Assembly (NCBI GenBank): GCA_945902775.1
Contig: CAMDMY010000002.1
Location: forward strand, 1 to 64,000
Length of the DNA: 64,000 nt
Reading direction: 5' to 3'
Source of the DNA: Chryseobacterium gleum
GTDB lineage: Bacteria; Bacteroidota; Bacteroidia; Flavobacteriales_D; Crocinitomicaceae
Shown here: in pieces, positions 17,452-25,238 of the stretch
Layout of the letters: every line of letters begins with the position of its first letter
How positions within the stretch are numbered: position 1 is the stretch's first letter
Translations under genes and position numbers: made by a program
The notes under the pieces: model-generated
What the model saw: the letters and a program-made list of their open reading frames with translations, nothing else
The model's database searches: none
Told to the model about the DNA's origin: nothing

Positions 17452-17886
17452 TTATTTTACTCCCGTGCTACCAAAACCACCTTCTCCTCTGGTTGTATCA
17501 GAAAGTGTTTTAACTTCTAGCCATTGTGCTTGTTCAACTTTCGCGAAAACTAATTGAGCAATACGCTCTCCATTTTCAATAACAAAGTCTTCATTCGAAA
17601 GATTGATTAAAATTACACCTACTTCTCCTCTGTAATCAGCATCGATAGTTCCTGGTGAGTTTAGAACAGTAACTCCTTTTTTCAAAGCCAATCCACTTCT
17701 AGGTCGAACTTGAGCTTCATATCCTTCAGGGATTTCTAAAAATACACCTGTTTTTACAAGTGTTCTTTCTAACGATTTTAGCGTAATTGTTTCAGTTAAA
17801 TTTGCTCTTAAATCAACACCTGCAGAAGCGGTTGTTTCGTATGTTGGCAAAGGATGTTGCGAAGTATTTATAACTTTTATTTGCAT
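17452..17886 (-). CDS. dut: dUTP diphosphatase
   Basis: A 144-residue trimeric-type dUTPase with all five motifs: [10 protein letters not shown] (I), [10 protein letters not shown] (II), [17 protein letters not shown] (III, catalytic Asp), [12 protein letters not shown] (IV), and [10 protein letters not shown] (V). It hydrolyses dUTP to dUMP and pyrophosphate, limiting uracil in DNA. It heads the operon dut / nucleotidyltransferase / TPR / DUF4292 / EnvC-like. A TAACTTTG element lies 26 nt upstream. Just beyond that lies a 21-bp copy of the flippase 3' end, indicating that the flippase was once directly upstream. Confidence 0.97.
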   Translation of the reverse strand: MQIKVINTSQHPLPTYETTASAGVDLRANLTETITLKSLERTLVKTGVFLEIPEGYEAQVRPRSGLALKKGVTVLNSPGTIDADYRGEVGVILINLSNEDFVIENGERIAQLVFAKVEQAQWLEVKTLSDTTRGEGGFGSTGVK

Positions 17887-17912
17887 CTACTTATATTCTT
17901 TTCAATAACTTT

Positions 17913-17920
17913 CAAAGTTA
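17913..17920 (-). promoter_or_regulatory. Candidate -7 promoter element TAACTTTG for dut operon
   Basis: A minus-strand match to TAnnTTTG, 26 nt before the dut ATG. It lies on the dut side of the direct repeat, so it would have stayed with dut after the insertion. Confidence 0.45.
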
Positions 17921-17933
17921 GTAAAAATTATTG

Positions 17934-17954
17934 TGATTTTTAACTCGCTTTTTT
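17934..17954. repeat. 21-bp direct repeat, left copy (att-like)
   Basis: TGATTTTTAACTCGCTTTTTT is identical to 23772-23792. In the right copy this sequence is the flippase stop region (AAA AAA GCG AGT TAA on the minus strand). Homology stops abruptly on both sides. It marks the left edge of the accessory block. Confidence 0.75.
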
Positions 17955-18033
17955 TGACTAAATTATTTTAGCAGTTTTTAGAGGATAAGTTTTGGATTGT
18001 GATTTAGTTTTTGAACTATGCTTTAATTTGGTG

Positions 18034-18393
18034 TTATTTTGAAGTAAGTTGATTTCTTAGAAATAAAACTTCGTTTTTTAAATTCTCAATTTGTTCTTTG
18101 TATGATTCAATAAGTTCATTTGGTAGATTGTTATTAAATGTCCCATTACCAGACATTGAACAGTTATACCAATAATTGGCAGGACTAAAGCTTAATAAAA
18201 AATCTAATTTAACATCTAATTCTGATGCGATTTTTTCAGCACGTTGAATGTCTAGTTTTGTAGCTCCACTTTCAATTTTTTGATAAGCTTGTTGACTTAT
18301 GCCTATTTGAGTAACTAAAGACTCTTGAGAAATACCTTTTAATTCTCTAAAGAAGCGAATTTTGCTTCCTAAATCCATATAAACTTCTTCCAT
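18034..18393 (-). CDS. XRE-family HTH transcriptional regulator
   Basis: A 119-residue protein. Residues about 6-62 form a Cro/C1-type HTH (LGSKIRFFRELKGISQESLVTQIGISQQAYQKIESGATKLDIQRAEKIASELDVKLDFLL), and the C-terminus (about 90-119: NELIESYKEQIENLKNEVLFLRNQLTSK) is a coiled coil for dimerisation. The downstream ATG (MDLGSKIRF) is an alternative start. It is divergent from the T9SS gene at 18506; the gap contains two palindromes 20 bp apart that overlap its own predicted promoter, implying autoregulation and possibly control of the neighbour. Likely cytoplasmic. Confidence 0.85.
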   Translation of the reverse strand: MEEVYMDLGSKIRFFRELKGISQESLVTQIGISQQAYQKIESGATKLDIQRAEKIASELDVKLDFLLSFSPANYWYNCSMSGNGTFNNNLPNELIESYKEQIENLKNEVLFLRNQLTSK

Positions 18394-18403
18394 ATTTTTA
18401 AGG

Positions 18404-18436
18404 TTGTAAATTACAAGTTTGGGTTGTTATTTACAA
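18404..18436. promoter_or_regulatory. Twin palindromic operators, probable XRE binding sites
   Basis: TTGTAAATTACAA (18404-18416) is a perfect palindrome around a central A. TTGTTATTTACAA (18424-18436) is a near-perfect second copy. Their centres are 20 bp apart, about two helical turns, so both face the same side of DNA. The second sits just downstream of the predicted XRE -7 element, over the expected transcription start. Confidence 0.65.
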
Positions 18437-18437
18437 C

Positions 18438-18445
18438 CAAAGGTA
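18438..18445 (-). promoter_or_regulatory. Candidate -7 promoter element TACCTTTG for the XRE gene
   Basis: A minus-strand match to TAnnTTTG, immediately upstream of the operator pair; transcription would begin inside the second operator. Confidence 0.5.
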
Positions 18446-18470
18446 TAGAATCTTTCTGATTTCACTGTAA

Positions 18471-18478
18471 TACTTTTG
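18471..18478 (+). promoter_or_regulatory. Candidate -7 promoter element TACTTTTG for the T9SS gene at 18506
   Basis: A match to TAnnTTTG 27 nt before the ATG. It is 34 bp from the nearer operator, so XRE control of this direction is possible but not implied as strongly. Confidence 0.45.
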
Positions 18479-18505
18479 TGATTAAATAAACAAATAACTA
18501 TATAA

Positions 18506-19351
18506 ATGAAAAAAATTACCTTTTTCGTTATGTCTTGTATTGCATTACAAGTTCATAGCCAAAGTCAAATGATTGAAGAGCATCATGCGACGATTGAAGA
18601 CACTATTATCAGAATATCTAAACATCTACCTGTTTGGGATTATACAATGTTAGATTTTGATAACTACCCTAATACATTGGATGTTGATTTGAAACAAATT
18701 CAAGATGTTTCTCAAATTTACCAAGCAAATAATTTTACTCCTGAAAATGATACAGTATATGGAGATTTGCCGATTCTTAATTTAACCGAAGATGGAGTTA
18801 ATTTCAACATTATTGGAAAGTACAGTTTTACAAAAGGTCCTAGAGGAAATTTATTATTAGCAAACGATACATTACAAAATTTAGAAAAAATCAATTACAC
18901 TGAAACATATTTTCTAATGTATTTAAGTGATACTCTTGCATCTTACGAAAACACCTATTTTTCATTTTTTGATTTTAATTCCAAAAAATTAATTTTTGAA
19001 ATTTTTGAAAAAAATAAGTCTCTAAAAGGGGATTTGAGTTGGATATACTATGGTATTTCAAATTGTGCCGTTTGTTTAAATAAAGGAAATCAAACGAATA
19101 TCAATATTAATTGTTCTCCAAATCCTTCGTATGATAATTCTATTATTTCTTTTGATTTACCAATTGGTACAGATATTACAATTTCTTTAACTAATCAAGA
19201 TAACACAGTTAATAAAACACTTTACACTGGAAAAGCAAATAACGGACATAATGAATATCAATTTAGTACAAAGAGTTATACTACTGGATCTTATACTTTA
19301 ACAGTGATTACTTCAAATGGAAAATACACAACCTCTTTAATCATTTTATAA
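18506..19351 (+). CDS. Secreted protein with T9SS type A sorting domain
   Basis: A 281-residue protein with a signal peptide (MKKITFFVMSCIALQVHSQ) and no recognisable catalytic domain in the middle. The C-terminal 80 residues are a type A T9SS signal: CSPNPSYDNSIISFDLPIGTDITISLTNQDN, then GHNEYQFSTKSYTTGSYTLTVITSNGKYTTSLIIL. It is therefore exported to the periplasm by Sec and then to the cell surface by type IX secretion. The central region is Asp/Asn/Thr-rich. It is the first gene of a plus-strand run of T9SS cargo, 7 nt before the next gene. Function unknown. Confidence 0.8.
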   Translation: MKKITFFVMSCIALQVHSQSQMIEEHHATIEDTIIRISKHLPVWDYTMLDFDNYPNTLDVDLKQIQDVSQIYQANNFTPENDTVYGDLPILNLTEDGVNFNIIGKYSFTKGPRGNLLLANDTLQNLEKINYTETYFLMYLSDTLASYENTYFSFFDFNSKKLIFEIFEKNKSLKGDLSWIYYGISNCAVCLNKGNQTNININCSPNPSYDNSIISFDLPIGTDITISLTNQDNTVNKTLYTGKANNGHNEYQFSTKSYTTGSYTLTVITSNGKYTTSLIIL

Positions 19352-19358
19352 ATTCTGT

Positions 19359-21377
19359 ATGAAAAATAGTATTATCTTATCAATATTTTTGAGTATTATA
19401 ATCTCATTTAAACTATACTCTCAAGCAAATGGAGGTTTTGAGTATGGTAACTTATCAAATTGGCTTGTTTATACGGGAGCTTCAACTAATCCCCAAAATA
19501 ATTCAACTTTTGTGAATCAAGTTGATCCTTTAAAATTTGGAATTCATCAAAATACAGGACCAAGTTCTAATTATAATCCAGGAGCAGTACCTATGATTGT
19601 TAATGGACAAGATTATTATGGTGGATTTGATATCCCTAGTGAAGGCAAATATTGTTTACGAATAGGACATAATTTAAACAATGGACAAGCTGAAGCAGAA
19701 TTAGTGAAATTTACATTTTTAGTAACACAATCTAATAAAAATTTTATGTTTCGTTATGCTTTGGTATTTGATGATCCAACACATTCTCCTGAAGAGAAGC
19801 CAGATGCATCTATGTATATTCTACCTGGAAATAAGATTACACCAACTAGTTTAGCTGACCTTCTATTATATAATAAAACATTAAAACACATAGTTTCAGA
19901 TATTAAAGATCCATTTTTTAATATTTCAAGAAAAAATCCAACTGTTGCATACAAACCATGGCAATGTGCTTCGTATGATTTATCAGCTTATGTAGGCAAG
20001 ACGGTATCGTTTTGTATGAGGGTGCGTAGATGTACATTGGGAGGTCATTTTGGATATGCTTATTTAGATGGATTAAGTGTACCTATGGTTGCTAAAGCAT
20101 CTTTTACAATACCTAAATTTAAATTTTGTGCAGAAGAACCTATTGTTATAAACCCTTCACCATCAACAGGAGAAGATTCTTATTTTGTTGAAGTTAGAGA
20201 AGAAGGTTCAAATAATCCTCCTATTAATGAATGGTTTACAAATCAACCAGCTCCTTCAGCTTTTGATTTAAAAGCATTTATGTTGAAATATGGAAAAACA
20301 TTTGAGTGCGGTAAAAGTTATTGGATAAAAGTAGCGGTGGCTAGTGAATGTGCTCCATGGAATGAAACTTCTTCAAAAATTCAAATTGTATGTCCATCAA
20401 TAAATGCAGGTCCTGATCTTAATTTCTGTTGTGGTGTAAGTTCATCTGTAAAAATAGGTGAAGTTGCTCAATCAGGTTATACTTATTCTTGGACTTCTAT
20501 CCCTTCAGGTTTTGTAAGCAGTATTGCAAAACCTACTATCTATCCATCAAATAGTAGTAGCCGATCTTATTTTGTAACAAAAAAAGATGCTTTTGGTTGT
20601 ACAGCAAAAGATGAAGTTATAGTAAGGATAGAACCAAAATTTACACTCTCATTAACAAAATTGCCGTATAAAGAATGTGATAATTCTACAAGAGTAAGTG
20701 CAACATTGTCACAAGTGGGTTGTATTGAAAATCCTGAATTTTCAAAATTACATCCACAAACAGATGCATCTTTAATAAATTGGTATTTTATAAGTAATGG
20801 ATCTACTGTAAAGACATATGTTGGTAAAGGGGAGAATATTGTGGCTCCGAATATTGCTGATGGAGTTTTATATGCAGAATACCAAACAAGTTGTTCAAGT
20901 ACTATTCTTAGAGCATCGATGAATATTACATATAATCCTGTTACGAAAAATCGCAATTTGATAGCTAGTAATTCATTTTCACCAAATGGAGATAAAATAA
21001 ATGATGTTTTTAGAATACAAGAAACAGGACCGTTAGCACCTGTGAATATTGGTGATGGACCTGCTTATGACGCATCAGATTTTAAATTGAGATTTTGGAA
21101 TAGATGGGGTGAAAATTATTTAACTGTAGATAAAAATTCCATCGGTAGAACAGGTGCTCTCATGCAAGGTGATATTCAATGGAATGGAAAGGTTGGAGGA
21201 GTTGACCAACAAGTTGGTGTATATACTTATACTTTAGAGATGAAATATTGTGGTTCTACTGAGTTTGTTCAAGTTCAAGCACCTAATAGTAGAAAAGATA
21301 TATGCGTAAGATGGGCTTGGATAGTTTGTATTCAACGAATCAGTGGCTGGGCATCATCTATTAATTTATTAAGATAA
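19359..21377 (+). CDS. Large secreted protein with T9SS type B (gliding-motility-associated) C-terminal domain
   Basis: A 672-residue protein with a signal peptide (MKNSIILSIFLSIIISFKLYSQ). An N-terminal region (GGFEYGNLSNWLVYTGAST... RYALVFDDPTHSPEEKPDASMYIL... YAYLDGLSV) resembles a carbohydrate-binding jelly-roll. It is followed by Ig/PKD-like stretches (NAGPDLNFCCG... YTYSWTSIPSGF) and a type B CTD: NSFSPNGDKINDVFRIQE, FKLRFWNRWGENYL, IQWNGKVGG, VGVYTYTLEMKYC, ending SSINLLR. The segment just before the end (KDICVRWAWIVCIQRISGWAS) is unusual but reads through. It is probably a surface adhesin. Confidence 0.85.
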   Translation: MKNSIILSIFLSIIISFKLYSQANGGFEYGNLSNWLVYTGASTNPQNNSTFVNQVDPLKFGIHQNTGPSSNYNPGAVPMIVNGQDYYGGFDIPSEGKYCLRIGHNLNNGQAEAELVKFTFLVTQSNKNFMFRYALVFDDPTHSPEEKPDASMYILPGNKITPTSLADLLLYNKTLKHIVSDIKDPFFNISRKNPTVAYKPWQCASYDLSAYVGKTVSFCMRVRRCTLGGHFGYAYLDGLSVPMVAKASFTIPKFKFCAEEPIVINPSPSTGEDSYFVEVREEGSNNPPINEWFTNQPAPSAFDLKAFMLKYGKTFECGKSYWIKVAVASECAPWNETSSKIQIVCPSINAGPDLNFCCGVSSSVKIGEVAQSGYTYSWTSIPSGFVSSIAKPTIYPSNSSSRSYFVTKKDAFGCTAKDEVIVRIEPKFTLSLTKLPYKECDNSTRVSATLSQVGCIENPEFSKLHPQTDASLINWYFISNGSTVKTYVGKGENIVAPNIADGVLYAEYQTSCSSTILRASMNITYNPVTKNRNLIASNSFSPNGDKINDVFRIQETGPLAPVNIGDGPAYDASDFKLRFWNRWGENYLTVDKNSIGRTGALMQGDIQWNGKVGGVDQQVGVYTYTLEMKYCGSTEFVQVQAPNSRKDICVRWAWIVCIQRISGWASSINLLR

Positions 21378-21380
21378 ATG

Positions 21381-21388
21381 TATCTTTG
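21381..21388 (+). promoter_or_regulatory. Candidate -7 promoter element TATCTTTG, 5 nt before the ATG at 21394
   Basis: A perfect TAnnTTTG match that would start transcription at or next to the ATG (leaderless mRNA). It lies just after the stop of the preceding gene. Confidence 0.4.
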
Positions 21389-21393
21389 TGTCT

Positions 21394-23328
21394 ATGAATA
21401 AGTTTTTAATTATATATCTATTTATTTCATTGAACACGTTTTCTCAAAAAGAAACAACATGGTGGCCAATTGGTCATCATGTTTTTCTTGATTTCACGTC
21501 CTCTATACCAACTCACAATTACAATTCAAATTTAGATATATATGAGTCTTCAGCTAGTATTTCTGACAGTAAAGGGAATTTATTGTTTTATACAGATGGA
21601 GAAGTTGTTTTTGGTAGAGATAGTTTGCCTTTACTAAATGGTTTAAACATTAATCCTTCGAATACAATTAATTTTTCAACTACTCAAGGTTCACTTTTCT
21701 TAAAAAAGCCTGGTAATAATTCATTGTATTATTTGTTTGCACTACCAGCAAGTTTTAATGGTGTTGGAAATTATTTATTCGAAGCTTTTACGCTTGACAC
21801 TTTACAAAATAATAATAAAGGTGATATCATCAATCGAATCGAAGTGGTAGAAGATTTTTTCACAGAAAAAATGAATGCTACGAAACATTGTGATAGTAAA
21901 AATATTTGGCTCATTTTAGCCCGATTTAAAAGACTTGAAATACCTATTAATGACGATATTCAATTTGACAGAAAAGAGATTGAGTTTTTAAGTTATTTAA
22001 TTACAGAAAATGGATTGCAAATAGAACCTATAAAATCTTCAATTTCAATGGCTTTTGATTTCCCATCTCTTGGGCAGTTGAAATTTAATAATAAAGGAAA
22101 TGAATTAGCTTGTGCCGATGCTGAAGGTATTTCCTTATTTCATTTTGATAAGGAAAATGGTAAGGTCAACTTGAAGCAACGTATTCTTCTACCGTTAGAA
22201 AATGGATACGGGATTGAATTTTCTCCAAATGATGAATTTCTTTATATAAATGAAAAGCAATTTCATTTTGCTTCTAAAACCTTAATTCCCTTATTAGATT
22301 ATAATTGTCCCTCTCAATTGCAACGAGGGTTAGATGGGAAAATTTATAAATATAATTTTCCTAAAAATGAAATATTGATAAGTGCAAATAATGATTGGGT
22401 TTTATTTGGAAATGGAGATAGTTCATTTAAATTTACTCAAATAAAATCACCTGATTCTTTTGGTATGGCTTGTCAATATGATACTTCATTTATTCATGAA
22501 TATCGTCCCAATTATTTTCAAAATGTGCCTGGCCTTCCTAATTTTCCATCTTTTTATTTTAATCATTCTAAAAGTGAGTTTGCTTATTCAGGCGGGTGTG
22601 AAAAAGATTCAACCCGTTTTTATCTTTTAAACTATTCAAATTCAATTGATTCTGTGAAATGGTTATTTGAAAATGAAACAAATATTGGAGATAGTGTTAA
22701 GCATTATTTCTCAAAATCAGGAACTTATCAAGTTGGGTGCATAACTTTTTCTAATGGCATTTCTGATACAACTTTTCAATGTATATCTATATGTGGTAAA
22801 GGAGATACGAATTTACCAAAAATGATCAATTTGTGCGAGTCAAACGCTGGAATAGTTAATGGTATGAATACATGTAGTCTTACTTATAAATGGAGTAGTG
22901 GAGATACAACTTCGGCAATTAAAATAACAAAAGCAGGAGATTATATATTAACAACTAGTAATGGTTGTGGTATTTTTCAAGATACAGTTCATGCATATTT
23001 TGATTGTACAAAAATTCAAGATACAATAAATAAAATACCAAATGTTTTTTCACCTAATAATGATGGAGTAAATGATGAATTTTCAATTGTGCTTGAAAAT
23101 GCAAAATCTTTCAATTATTTTATTGTTAATAGATGGGGGAATACAATCATTTCAAATTCAATTGATGTTCAACAGCAATCAATTAATAATAAGTTCGTTT
23201 TATGGAATGGGAAAAATCCAAAAACGGAAGAATTATGCACGGATGGAGTGTATTTTTATAGAATAGAAATTGTAAAATCTGATAATTCTATTCAAGTAAA
23301 AAATGGCTTTTTACATTTAATTAATTAA
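21394..23328 (+). CDS. Secreted propeller/PKD protein with T9SS type B C-terminal domain
   Basis: The start is moved from the track's GTG (21388) to the ATG at 21394, giving MNKFLIIYLFISLNTFSQ, a clean signal peptide; about 645 residues. The N-terminal two thirds (WWPIGHHVFLDFTSSIP, SASISDSKGNLLFYTDGEVVFGRD, LGQLKFNNKGNELACADAEGISLFHFD, GIEFSPNDEFLYINE) read as a beta-propeller. It is followed by a PKD-like segment (DSVKWLFENETNIGDSVKHYFSKSGTYQVGCITFSNG), then the type B CTD: PNVFSPNNDGVNDEFSI, FIVNRWGNTII, VLWNGKNP, DGVYFYRIEI, GFLHLIN. A surface-displayed, adhesin-like protein, 16 nt after the previous gene. Confidence 0.85.
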   Translation: MNKFLIIYLFISLNTFSQKETTWWPIGHHVFLDFTSSIPTHNYNSNLDIYESSASISDSKGNLLFYTDGEVVFGRDSLPLLNGLNINPSNTINFSTTQGSLFLKKPGNNSLYYLFALPASFNGVGNYLFEAFTLDTLQNNNKGDIINRIEVVEDFFTEKMNATKHCDSKNIWLILARFKRLEIPINDDIQFDRKEIEFLSYLITENGLQIEPIKSSISMAFDFPSLGQLKFNNKGNELACADAEGISLFHFDKENGKVNLKQRILLPLENGYGIEFSPNDEFLYINEKQFHFASKTLIPLLDYNCPSQLQRGLDGKIYKYNFPKNEILISANNDWVLFGNGDSSFKFTQIKSPDSFGMACQYDTSFIHEYRPNYFQNVPGLPNFPSFYFNHSKSEFAYSGGCEKDSTRFYLLNYSNSIDSVKWLFENETNIGDSVKHYFSKSGTYQVGCITFSNGISDTTFQCISICGKGDTNLPKMINLCESNAGIVNGMNTCSLTYKWSSGDTTSAIKITKAGDYILTTSNGCGIFQDTVHAYFDCTKIQDTINKIPNVFSPNNDGVNDEFSIVLENAKSFNYFIVNRWGNTIISNSIDVQQQSINNKFVLWNGKNPKTEELCTDGVYFYRIEIVKSDNSIQVKNGFLHLIN

Positions 23329-23430
23329 AAATCAAATAATATGAAATAAGCCTTGAGAGAAAAACGTTACAATTACTGATGAATTTCAAGATGGCGATTC
23401 CATATGACATTTAAAAACAATAAAATACAT

Positions 23431-23676
23431 ATGAAAACAACAATTTTATCAATTACTTTATTAACCTTATTTGTTAGTTGCAAGAAAACCTATAATTGCG
23501 AATGTAAAGGCTCTTCAACTCAATCTTTAATTTTTACTGAACACAAATCCGTTACTGAAACATCAAAGAAAAAAGCAGAAGAAAGTTGTGTCAAAAAGGT
23601 ATTAGATTATGAAAGTGAGTATAATAAATATTATACAGAAAAAGGGGTTGTCATAATTAATTGTGATCTTCAATGA
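23431..23676 (+). CDS. Small cysteine-containing lipoprotein
   Basis: The start is moved from 23404 to the ATG at 23431, giving MKTTILSITLLTLFVSC with a lipobox Cys17; about 81 residues. The mature part starts KKTYNCECKGSSTQSLIFTEHKSVTETSKKKAEESC and has further Cys in NCEC, AEESC and INCD. No known domain is recognised. It is the last gene of the accessory block and is followed by a perfect hairpin with a T-run. Small lipoproteins of this type are common in Bacteroidota; function unknown. Confidence 0.65.
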   Translation: MKTTILSITLLTLFVSCKKTYNCECKGSSTQSLIFTEHKSVTETSKKKAEESCVKKVLDYESEYNKYYTEKGVVIINCDLQ

Positions 23677-23739
23677 TTTTAATGGTTTGAATTAATAATA
23701 ACTCTCTAAAAACCTACATTATTAAGTTAGTGCGTTCAA

Positions 23740-23779
23740 ATCAATATCTCGATAGCTGTATTACGAGATATTGATTTTT
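23740..23779 (+). terminator. Hairpin terminator at right edge of the accessory block
   Basis: ATCAATATCTCG and CGAGATATTGAT form a perfect 12-bp stem around a 12-nt loop, followed by TTTTT. It ends transcription of the small lipoprotein gene and lies next to the flippase stop codon. Its right arm runs into the 21-bp direct repeat. Confidence 0.8.
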
Positions 23780-23792
23780 AACTCGCTTTTTT
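23772..23792. repeat. 21-bp direct repeat, right copy (att-like, inside flippase 3' end)
   Basis: TGATTTTTAACTCGCTTTTTT, identical to 17934-17954. It contains the flippase stop codon and its last four sense codons. Confidence 0.75.
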
Positions 23793-25238
23793 CAAAGGTT
23801 TTTCAATGAACCAAATTAATCCTAAATACAGTAAAATTAAACTGTTGTTCACACTGATTTGGGCAATCGAACCTGTTTCAAATTCAAAAGTTCCCGCAAG
23901 GAAATACAATCCGATTGCTGAAAATAAATACAAGAAAAATTTACGTAAATTGTATTTTATAGGGTAATAGATCTGACCTAAAATATACGACACTACCATT
24001 TGGAAAGCGTAGACAATCATAGTTGCCCAAGCACTTGCCATATATCCAAATTTAGGAATAAATACCCAGTTAATTGTAATGGTTAAAAAGGCGCCTGAAA
24101 TGGCAATATAAGCACCAAATTTTGTTTGATTACTCAATTTATACCAAATACTTTGATTGAAATAGACACCTAAAAACACATTCGCTAACAGTAAAATTGG
24201 AACTACTTTTAGTCCAATCCAATACGCTTTATTAGGGATAAAAATCACTTTTATTAAATCTACATTTAAAGAAACCAATAAGAAAACTGTACAAACAGCT
24301 GCTACAAAATAATTCATTACTTTGCTGTAAATCTTGTTCTTATCTTCATTTCTTAACTGTGAGAAAAAGAACGGTTCTGCGGCATATCGATAGGCTTGAA
24401 TCAAAATGGTGACCAACATCGATAGTTTGTAACAAGCGCTGTAAATTCCTACTTCGGCTTTTGCTTTTATAAGTGATGCTGCTGTTTGTCCATCGTATAA
24501 GAGATGAACAATTAAAATTCTATCAATTGTTTCATTAACTATTCCGGCTAAACCTCCAATCATAAGTGGAGTTGCATAAATCAACATCTCTTTTGCAATT
24601 TGAGGATTGAATTTGTAGTTGATATTAATGAAATCTTTATATAAAAAAACAGGTTTAACTAATGATGAAAAAAGATTGGCTGAAAGGATAAAAATAACCC
24701 CTTCTTCTGGTCGTTCATTATTGAAAAAGAACAACATTAAAATCAAGTTTAAACCGATATTGACTGCTATAGAAGTTGTTTGAATTGTAGCAAATTTGGC
24801 CGCCTTTTCTTCCGCCCTTAATTTGGCAAGAGGTAGCGCAGAAACAGCATCAATGCAGACAATAGCCCCTAATAAAATGATAAATTCATTGTGTTCGGAA
24901 AATAATAGCGCATCTGCAATGTTTTGATTGAAAGCTAATAGCAGTAAGAAAAATAGAATATTGATTCCTATAACCGTTAAAAAACTATTTGCAAATACAG
25001 CATCTTTGTCGACCTTGTTTTGTAAAAATCGAAAGAAAGCTGTCTCCATTCCGAAACTTAATAGCACCACTAAAAAGGCTACCCAAGCATATAATTCAGA
25101 TACTACACCGTAATCTGAGGTATGTTTGAATACACCAATATAAAGTGGAACCAAAAGGAAATTTAACAACCTACCAACAATACTAGGTAAGCCATAAATT
25201 GCAGTTTGACCCAATAATTTTTTTATCGGGTTCGACAT
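23778..25238 (-). CDS. Polysaccharide / lipopolysaccharide flippase (MOP superfamily)
   Basis: A 486-residue polytopic membrane protein starting MSNPIKKLLGQTAIYGLPSIVGRLLNFLLVPLYIGVFKHTSDYGVVSELYAWVAFL, with about 12-14 helices and an ETAFFRF motif. It is the flavobacterial lipopolysaccharide exporter type that I expect to sit directly upstream of dut; here 5.8 kb separates them. Its last 15 nt including the stop are repeated near dut (17934-17954). It overlaps the enoyl-CoA hydratase stop by one nt. It is predicted to flip lipid-linked sugar units. Confidence 0.88.
   Translation of the reverse strand: MSNPIKKLLGQTAIYGLPSIVGRLLNFLLVPLYIGVFKHTSDYGVVSELYAWVAFLVVLLSFGMETAFFRFLQNKVDKDAVFANSFLTVIGINILFFLLLLAFNQNIADALLFSEHNEFIILLGAIVCIDAVSALPLAKLRAEEKAAKFATIQTTSIAVNIGLNLILMLFFFNNERPEEGVIFILSANLFSSLVKPVFLYKDFININYKFNPQIAKEMLIYATPLMIGGLAGIVNETIDRILIVHLLYDGQTAASLIKAKAEVGIYSACYKLSMLVTILIQAYRYAAEPFFFSQLRNEDKNKIYSKVMNYFVAAVCTVFLLVSLNVDLIKVIFIPNKAYWIGLKVVPILLLANVFLGVYFNQSIWYKLSNQTKFGAYIAISGAFLTITINWVFIPKFGYMASAWATMIVYAFQMVVSYILGQIYYPIKYNLRKFFLYLFSAIGLYFLAGTFEFETGSIAQISVNNSLILLYLGLIWFIEKPLKKAS

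Larger units (their letters stand above)
17955..23792. mobile_element. Candidate genomic insertion carrying T9SS cargo genes
   Basis: About 5.8 kb lying between two copies of a perfect 21-bp direct repeat. It holds an XRE regulator (minus) and four genes on the plus strand, opposite to the host operon: three T9SS cargo proteins and a small lipoprotein. A perfect 12-bp hairpin lies at the right edge. No transposase, integrase or resolvase was found inside, so the mechanism is unknown. Removing the block would put the flippase stop about 50 nt upstream of dut on the same strand. One alternative is a local rearrangement or homologous exchange, not a mobile element. Confidence 0.5.

Noticed and set aside
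18404-18436. Hairpin as terminator for a divergent gene
   Set aside because: It lies between divergent starts, not after a gene; an operator reading fits better.
21260-21377. Possible frameshift near the end of the 672-aa T9SS protein
   Set aside because: The segment KDICVRWAWIVCIQRISGWAS is unusual, but the protein ends SSINLLR like other type B CTDs, so the frame seems intact.
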